Assembly: GCA_030427885.1 (NCBI GenBank)
Contig: JAUICM010000006.1
Coordinates: forward strand, 1 to 64,000
Direction: 5' to 3'
Length of the DNA: 64,000 nucleotides
Source: Rhodothermia bacterium
Lineage (GTDB): Bacteria; Bacteroidota; Rhodothermia; Balneolales; Balneolaceae
Below are positions 60,682 through 64,000 of this stretch, piece after piece. Under the pieces are notes generated by a model. It made no database searches. It worked only from the letters and a program-made list of their open reading frames with translations, and was not told the DNA's origin. How positions within the stretch are numbered: the first letter of the stretch is position 1; each line of letters starts with the position of its first letter. The translations under genes were made by a program, and so were the position numbers.

Positions 60682-61446
60682 ATGATTGATACCCATTCTC
60701 ACATTTATCTGGAGCAATTTGATGAAGACAGACAAGAAGTATTTAACAGGGCTGTGGAGGCTGGTGTTAGTGATATTTTTATGCCTGCAATTGATATGGG
60801 ATCAATCGAACAGATGGAGAAGTTAAGCCATCCTGAGATCAAATTTTATAAAATGGCAGGGCTACATCCATGCGATGTAGAGGAAGTATTACCTTCAGAT
60901 CTTGAAAAGTCATTATCAGAATTTTGCAGCAGGGATGATTTCTTCGGAATAGGAGAAACCGGACTGGATTATTACTGGAGTACCGATCATCTAGCAAATC
61001 AAAAGGAGAGTTTAAGGATACATTGCAAAGTGGCTAAGCTTCTCGCAAAACCTATAATTCTTCATAACAGGGAAAGTACATCAGATCTACTTGAATTGAT
61101 TAGGAAAGAGCAGGATGGGAGTTTAACAGGGATATGGCACTGTTTTAACGGAACAGTGGATGAAGGCAAGAAAGCCATAGATATGGGTTTGCATCTGGGG
61201 ATAGGAGGAGTGGTTACTTTTAAAAACGGAGGTGTTGATAAAACTGTCGCGCAATTGCCTCTGGACAAAATGGTATTGGAAACAGATGCGCCATATTTGT
61301 CGCCAACACCTATGAGAGGGAAACGAAACGAACCTGCATTTATGAAATATACTGCTCAAAAGCTGGCAGAAATCTTTGAGATGGATTTGAGTGAGCTTAT
61401 TTCAACTACAAACAGGAATTCCAAAACGCTATTCAAAATTAATTAA
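60682..61446 (+). CDS. tatD: TatD family metal-dependent hydrolase
   Basis: 254 residues, full length. Metal ligands and motifs: MIDTHSHIYLEQFDEDR (HxH), GIGETGLDYYW, KPIILHNRES, IWHCFNG and LETDAPYLSPTPMRGKRNEP. TatD-like enzymes are 3'-5' DNases or D-aminoacyl-tRNA-type deacylases; the exact substrate is open. It is transcribed away from nagB across a 99-base gap. Confidence 0.93.
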   Translation: MIDTHSHIYLEQFDEDRQEVFNRAVEAGVSDIFMPAIDMGSIEQMEKLSHPEIKFYKMAGLHPCDVEEVLPSDLEKSLSEFCSRDDFFGIGETGLDYYWSTDHLANQKESLRIHCKVAKLLAKPIILHNRESTSDLLELIRKEQDGSLTGIWHCFNGTVDEGKKAIDMGLHLGIGGVVTFKNGGVDKTVAQLPLDKMVLETDAPYLSPTPMRGKRNEPAFMKYTAQKLAEIFEMDLSELISTTNRNSKTLFKIN

Positions 61447-61522
61447 GCTCAATTTTAAATTTACCCTAACCTTATTTCATATTGAACGTAGGCGTACTTT
61501 TTAAACTCACTACAGGTTCGAT

Positions 61523-61831
61523 ATGAAAACAGAAAATTCGATCAACTACATATTTCTGATAGCAGGTCTGGCAACTTTTCTTTTGATCTCCTCATGCGCA
61601 GAGAGCGTAGCTGTTAATATCAATTTTGCCACAGAGAATTATGGATTTTGGAGTGGGCTTCTGCATGGTATCATTCTTCCATTCAGTTTCATAGGAAGTT
61701 TGTTTAATGATGATGTCGCCATTTATGCGATCAATAATACGGGAGGCTGGTACGATTTCGGATTCGTATTTGGAGCATCTATTATCTTTGGCGGTGGCGG
61801 TAAATCAGCTTCAAGAAAAAAAGACTCCTGA
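61523..61831 (+). CDS. Small lipoprotein with hydrophobic body, unknown
   Basis: 102 residues. Signal LIAGLATFLLISSC with a lipobox-like end, then two hydrophobic stretches (LLHGIILPFSFIGSLF and FGFVFGASIIFGGGG) and a Lys/Ser tail. No named family recognised; proteins of this type occur widely as small hypothetical envelope proteins. The stop TGA lies inside the terminator stem at 61824-61845. Confidence 0.65.
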   Translation: MKTENSINYIFLIAGLATFLLISSCAESVAVNINFATENYGFWSGLLHGIILPFSFIGSLFNDDVAIYAINNTGGWYDFGFVFGASIIFGGGGKSASRKKDS

Positions 61832-61848
61832 ACTATTCCAGGAGTTTT
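61816..61848. terminator. Bidirectional terminator overlapping both stop codons
   Basis: ACTCCTG (61824-61830) pairs with CAGGAGT (61839-61845), loop 8 bases. On the minus strand CTTTTTTT follows; on the plus strand TTTT. The plus-gene stop (61829-61831) and minus-gene stop (61833-61835) both lie within the hairpin. Confidence 0.85.
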
Positions 61849-62357
61849 ACCACTGAACCCTCCACTTTGATCGTGGCTTTTGCCGGGGTGAACACATACA
61901 CTGCTGCTGAACCAACGGCAATCATTGCAGGAAGACGCTGAGGTTCAATAATTGTAACGGTGGTACTTACCAGAGTGGCGGTTAAAGCTACCGTTTTTAC
62001 GAACCACAAAAGGCCATTTGTAAATGGCGGGTTATGTACGGATACAGTCAGACCGGTAATGGCATCTCCATCATGTTCTTTGATGATCATATTTAATTGG
62101 TCAGAAAGATCAACCCGGGCATCAAGATCTACGATACCGGAGGTTCCAAGCCGGGAAAAAGTAAATTCAAATGTGTCCAGTACTTCATACTCATCAGCCA
62201 GAACTAATTGATCACCGTAATAAAAATTACTGGTTTGAGACACAGGATATTCCACATTCGGAGCATCAACCAACACCTTTACCCCAACCGTACACCCACT
62301 GAATACAAGCGCAGAAGGCACAAAAGCTGTTATAAAAAGGGAAAGGTATCTATTCAT
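61833..62357 (-). CDS. Lipoprotein of unknown function (1)
   Basis: 174 residues. Signal with lipobox VFSGC at about residue 21. The mature part is beta-rich (ARVDLSDQLNMIIKEHDGDA) and has a hydrophobic stretch near residues 110-160 (TVALTATLVSTTVTII, MIAVGSAAVYVF). No family known to me. It overlaps the upstream lipoprotein gene by eight bases, so the two are coupled and may form a complex. Confidence 0.65.
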   Translation of the reverse strand: MNRYLSLFITAFVPSALVFSGCTVGVKVLVDAPNVEYPVSQTSNFYYGDQLVLADEYEVLDTFEFTFSRLGTSGIVDLDARVDLSDQLNMIIKEHDGDAITGLTVSVHNPPFTNGLLWFVKTVALTATLVSTTVTIIEPQRLPAMIAVGSAAVYVFTPAKATIKVEGSVVKLLE

Positions 62358-62832
62358 TCGTTTGTTCCATTACAGGTTTATATACTATGCCATATTGGGT
62401 AATAGATTCCTTTGAAGTCGAGGCGGTATTGGATTCTTCTCCTGTTAAAGCACTCGCGATCCAGCTTTTAATTAAAGACCCAAAAGTAACCCCGTAGCTT
62501 ACTTCCACAACCAAATATCCATCTGCGATAAAATGATCGGGGTCATCATCGAGAGCTGCAAATACGCTGGAATTGAGATTGTCATCATAATATTCTCCGC
62601 CTTCGAAATAGACAGAAAAATGCCTGGATTCAGAATAAGTGTCTTCTTCTGTTTCTCTTGTAGCATACCAGGATACAATTCCCAGAGTGTCAACGCTCAT
62701 GGATGACAAATGCGGACCCAATTGCACGGGTTGAAATTCCGTTTCAATAGAAAGGGTATGCCAGTTCTTACACCCTGTGATGCTAAGTAAACACAAAGAC
62801 AGGAACACAGAGGTTTGTTTTATAGATACCAT
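62350..62832 (-). CDS. Lipoprotein of unknown function (2)
   Basis: 160 residues. Lipobox SITGC at about residue 20, then a mostly polar, acidic beta-rich domain (VDTLGIVSWYATRETEE, HFSVYFEGGEYYDDN, LVVEVSYGVTFGSLIKSWIAS). No family recognised. First gene of a two-gene unit with the lipoprotein at 61833. Confidence 0.65.
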   Translation of the reverse strand: MVSIKQTSVFLSLCLLSITGCKNWHTLSIETEFQPVQLGPHLSSMSVDTLGIVSWYATRETEEDTYSESRHFSVYFEGGEYYDDNLNSSVFAALDDDPDHFIADGYLVVEVSYGVTFGSLIKSWIASALTGEESNTASTSKESITQYGIVYKPVMEQTNE

Positions 62833-62897
62833 ATTCTCTCGTTAGATTTAACCGGTATTTAGCTAAAAATCAGGTAATATTCTATATGCAGGTAAGT

Positions 62898-64000
62898 CTA
62901 ATTTTTGGATTGTACTCCGAGTAGCCGGATATCGTTCAGGTGCCCGATGAATTCCACATCAACAGACAATGAAGCATATTCGTATCGGTAAGGTCGGTCT
63001 TCTCTGAGTTTGGCGAAAAGTTCCTTTTTATCCTCTCTGCCCATCAGATCCTGTAAAGCGGCATCATATTCTTTGATGGGGTGAAGTCGCAGAAGCATAT
63101 CCTCAAGATCATATTTCAGATGGGCAAGTGACAAATGCTTTGCATCGTAAAGGTGATCCGTGTTTGGTAGTTCCAGATCGAAATGTTTACAAAATTTGGT
63201 CATAACGATCTTACTTGCGTTCAGCTTTGCCTGATGCGAATACCCCGCAATATGAGGGGTTGAAAGAAATGTGTGTTGAGCAAATTCCGGATCAAAATCG
63301 GGCTCCTTGTCCCAGACATCAATGATCAGGTGGTCGATCCTGCCAGCTTGCTGTGCTGCTAGAACTGCCTGTTCATTTATGACCCCACCTCTGGCTGCAT
63401 TTATTATGATATCGAATTTTCTGTTCTTTAATGTTGATTCATCCAGCCAGTACCGGGTTTTGAATTCTCCGGTCTCAGTGTAAGGAACATGGAATGTGAG
63501 AACATCACAGTTGAGGATCTCCTCCAGAGAAGAAGATACGAAATCAGGTTCACGTAGTGCTTTGGGTGGGTCATGAAGTTTATACTTCAGTCCGAAAGTG
63601 TCGAACAATCCGGTTACGGCTGATCCCACCGCTCCGGCACCGATAATTCCATAAGTCAGGTCGCCAATTGGCACCCCTTTTTGTTCTCTGAGTAAAAGCA
63701 GGGCGGTCATCACATATTCTGATACAGCTCTAGCATTACAACCTTTTGCATCGACAAAATTCACCCCGGAATCCTGCATCAGGATTTCATCAACATGGTC
63801 GCTTCCGGAAGACGCAGTTCCGATAAATTTCAGAGAATCGGGAACAGTAAAAGTAGATGGATTGAGTTTTGTGACCGTACGAATGATCATTGCGTGATAA
63901 CCGGATGCATCAGGGATTCCTTCAGCAGGGTTATAATATGTCAGATCCGTGCCTTTTGGCAGAAAATCTACGATCTTATAAATATTCTGATCAGCTAATA
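62898..64000 (-). CDS. pdxB: Erythronate-4-phosphate dehydrogenase, 5' truncated
   Basis: At least 366 residues; the frame is open to the right edge, and the residues before the ATG at 63890 (LTYYNPAEGIPDASGYHAMI) resemble the PdxB N-terminus, so the start lies outside. It oxidises 4-phosphoerythronate in the DXP-dependent pyridoxal phosphate pathway. D-2-hydroxyacid dehydrogenase fold with NAD loop YGIIGAGAVGSAV, catalytic Arg in INAARGGVINEQA, Glu in WDKEPDFD and His in STPHIAGYS. The C-terminal extension (about 110 residues with LRLHPIKEYD) is the dimerisation part that separates PdxB from SerA. Confidence 0.85.
   Translation of the reverse strand, partial: LADQNIYKIVDFLPKGTDLTYYNPAEGIPDASGYHAMIIRTVTKLNPSTFTVPDSLKFIGTASSGSDHVDEILMQDSGVNFVDAKGCNARAVSEYVMTALLLLREQKGVPIGDLTYGIIGAGAVGSAVTGLFDTFGLKYKLHDPPKALREPDFVSSSLEEILNCDVLTFHVPYTETGEFKTRYWLDESTLKNRKFDIIINAARGGVINEQAVLAAQQAGRIDHLIIDVWDKEPDFDPEFAQHTFLSTPHIAGYSHQAKLNASKIVMTKFCKHFDLELPNTDHLYDAKHLSLAHLKYDLEDMLLRLHPIKEYDAALQDLMGREDKKELFAKLREDRPYRYEYASLSVDVEFIGHLNDIRLLGVQSKN

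Noticed and set aside
1-64000. CRISPR arrays, tRNA or rRNA genes, insertion sequences, prophage
   Set aside because: No regularly spaced repeats, no rRNA or tRNA-like stretches in the short intergenic gaps, and no transposase, integrase or phage structural proteins among the reading frames.

Overview
The window looks like chromosome of a Balneolota/Rhodothermota-type marine or saline bacterium (Balneolaceae-like). This rests on three secreted proteins ending in the NYPNPFNPST-type sorting domain of the type IX secretion system (T9SS), Bacteroidota-style promoters (TTG-N20-TAnnTTTG), moderate GC, many TTG/GTG starts and weak Shine-Dalgarno sequences. No rRNA, tRNA, CRISPR array, prophage or insertion sequence was recognised. 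The first gene (T9SS cargo, left edge) and the last (pdxB, right edge) are cut by the window ends.

Positions 1-20800 hold mostly housekeeping and envelope genes. They include a pterin synthase, two lipoproteins, a cupin, a 1249-residue secreted protein with two nuclease domains (endonuclease I and DNase I-like), glutamine-dependent nadE, a LysM lytic transglycosylase, a C-terminal processing protease, a PHP phosphoesterase, ribH, uppS, bamA followed by three Skp/OmpH paralogues, and a VWA protein. Positions 20900-32200 hold rnhB on the plus strand and then a long minus-strand series: recA-recX-AI-2E transporter-purN-purH-mreB-mreC-mreD-mrdA-rodA. This is the rod-shape and elongation machinery preceded by purine and recombination genes.

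Positions 34000-60640 are the accessory part: a glycan-utilisation locus. A roughly 21-kb plus-strand run of tightly spaced or overlapping genes encodes a TonB-dependent receptor, a T9SS beta-helix-like protein, an unclassified 848-residue lipoprotein with helical-toroid-like sequence, an Nramp-fold transporter without the Nramp metal-binding residues, a cytoplasmic beta-glucuronidase, a GATase-like protein, a sodium/solute symporter with an unlisted 49-residue membrane partner, a TIM-barrel isomerase, a GH20 hexosaminidase, a NagB-like protein, a PhyH-type dioxygenase, a GH105-like unsaturated glycuronyl hydrolase and a second symporter. Convergent or divergent to it are a GntR-LacI hybrid regulator, tryptophan dioxygenase, an N-acetylglucosamine kinase and a NagB-PIG-L fusion. 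Together these suggest a polymer containing glucuronate and N-acetylhexosamine (glycosaminoglycan-like or bacterial exopolysaccharide) that is cut outside, imported, finished inside the cell and fed to fructose-6-phosphate. No SusD and no NagA were seen.

The strongest new signal is an 18-bp element, GCAGGTWTAWYRGGTATA, containing GGTATA twice with a 9-bp period. It occurs in the same orientation upstream of three transcription units: the TonB receptor operon, the GntR-LacI regulator and nagB-PIG-L. It is the best candidate for the operator of this locus.

Positions 60680-64000 hold tatD, three small envelope proteins of unknown role and the truncated pdxB.
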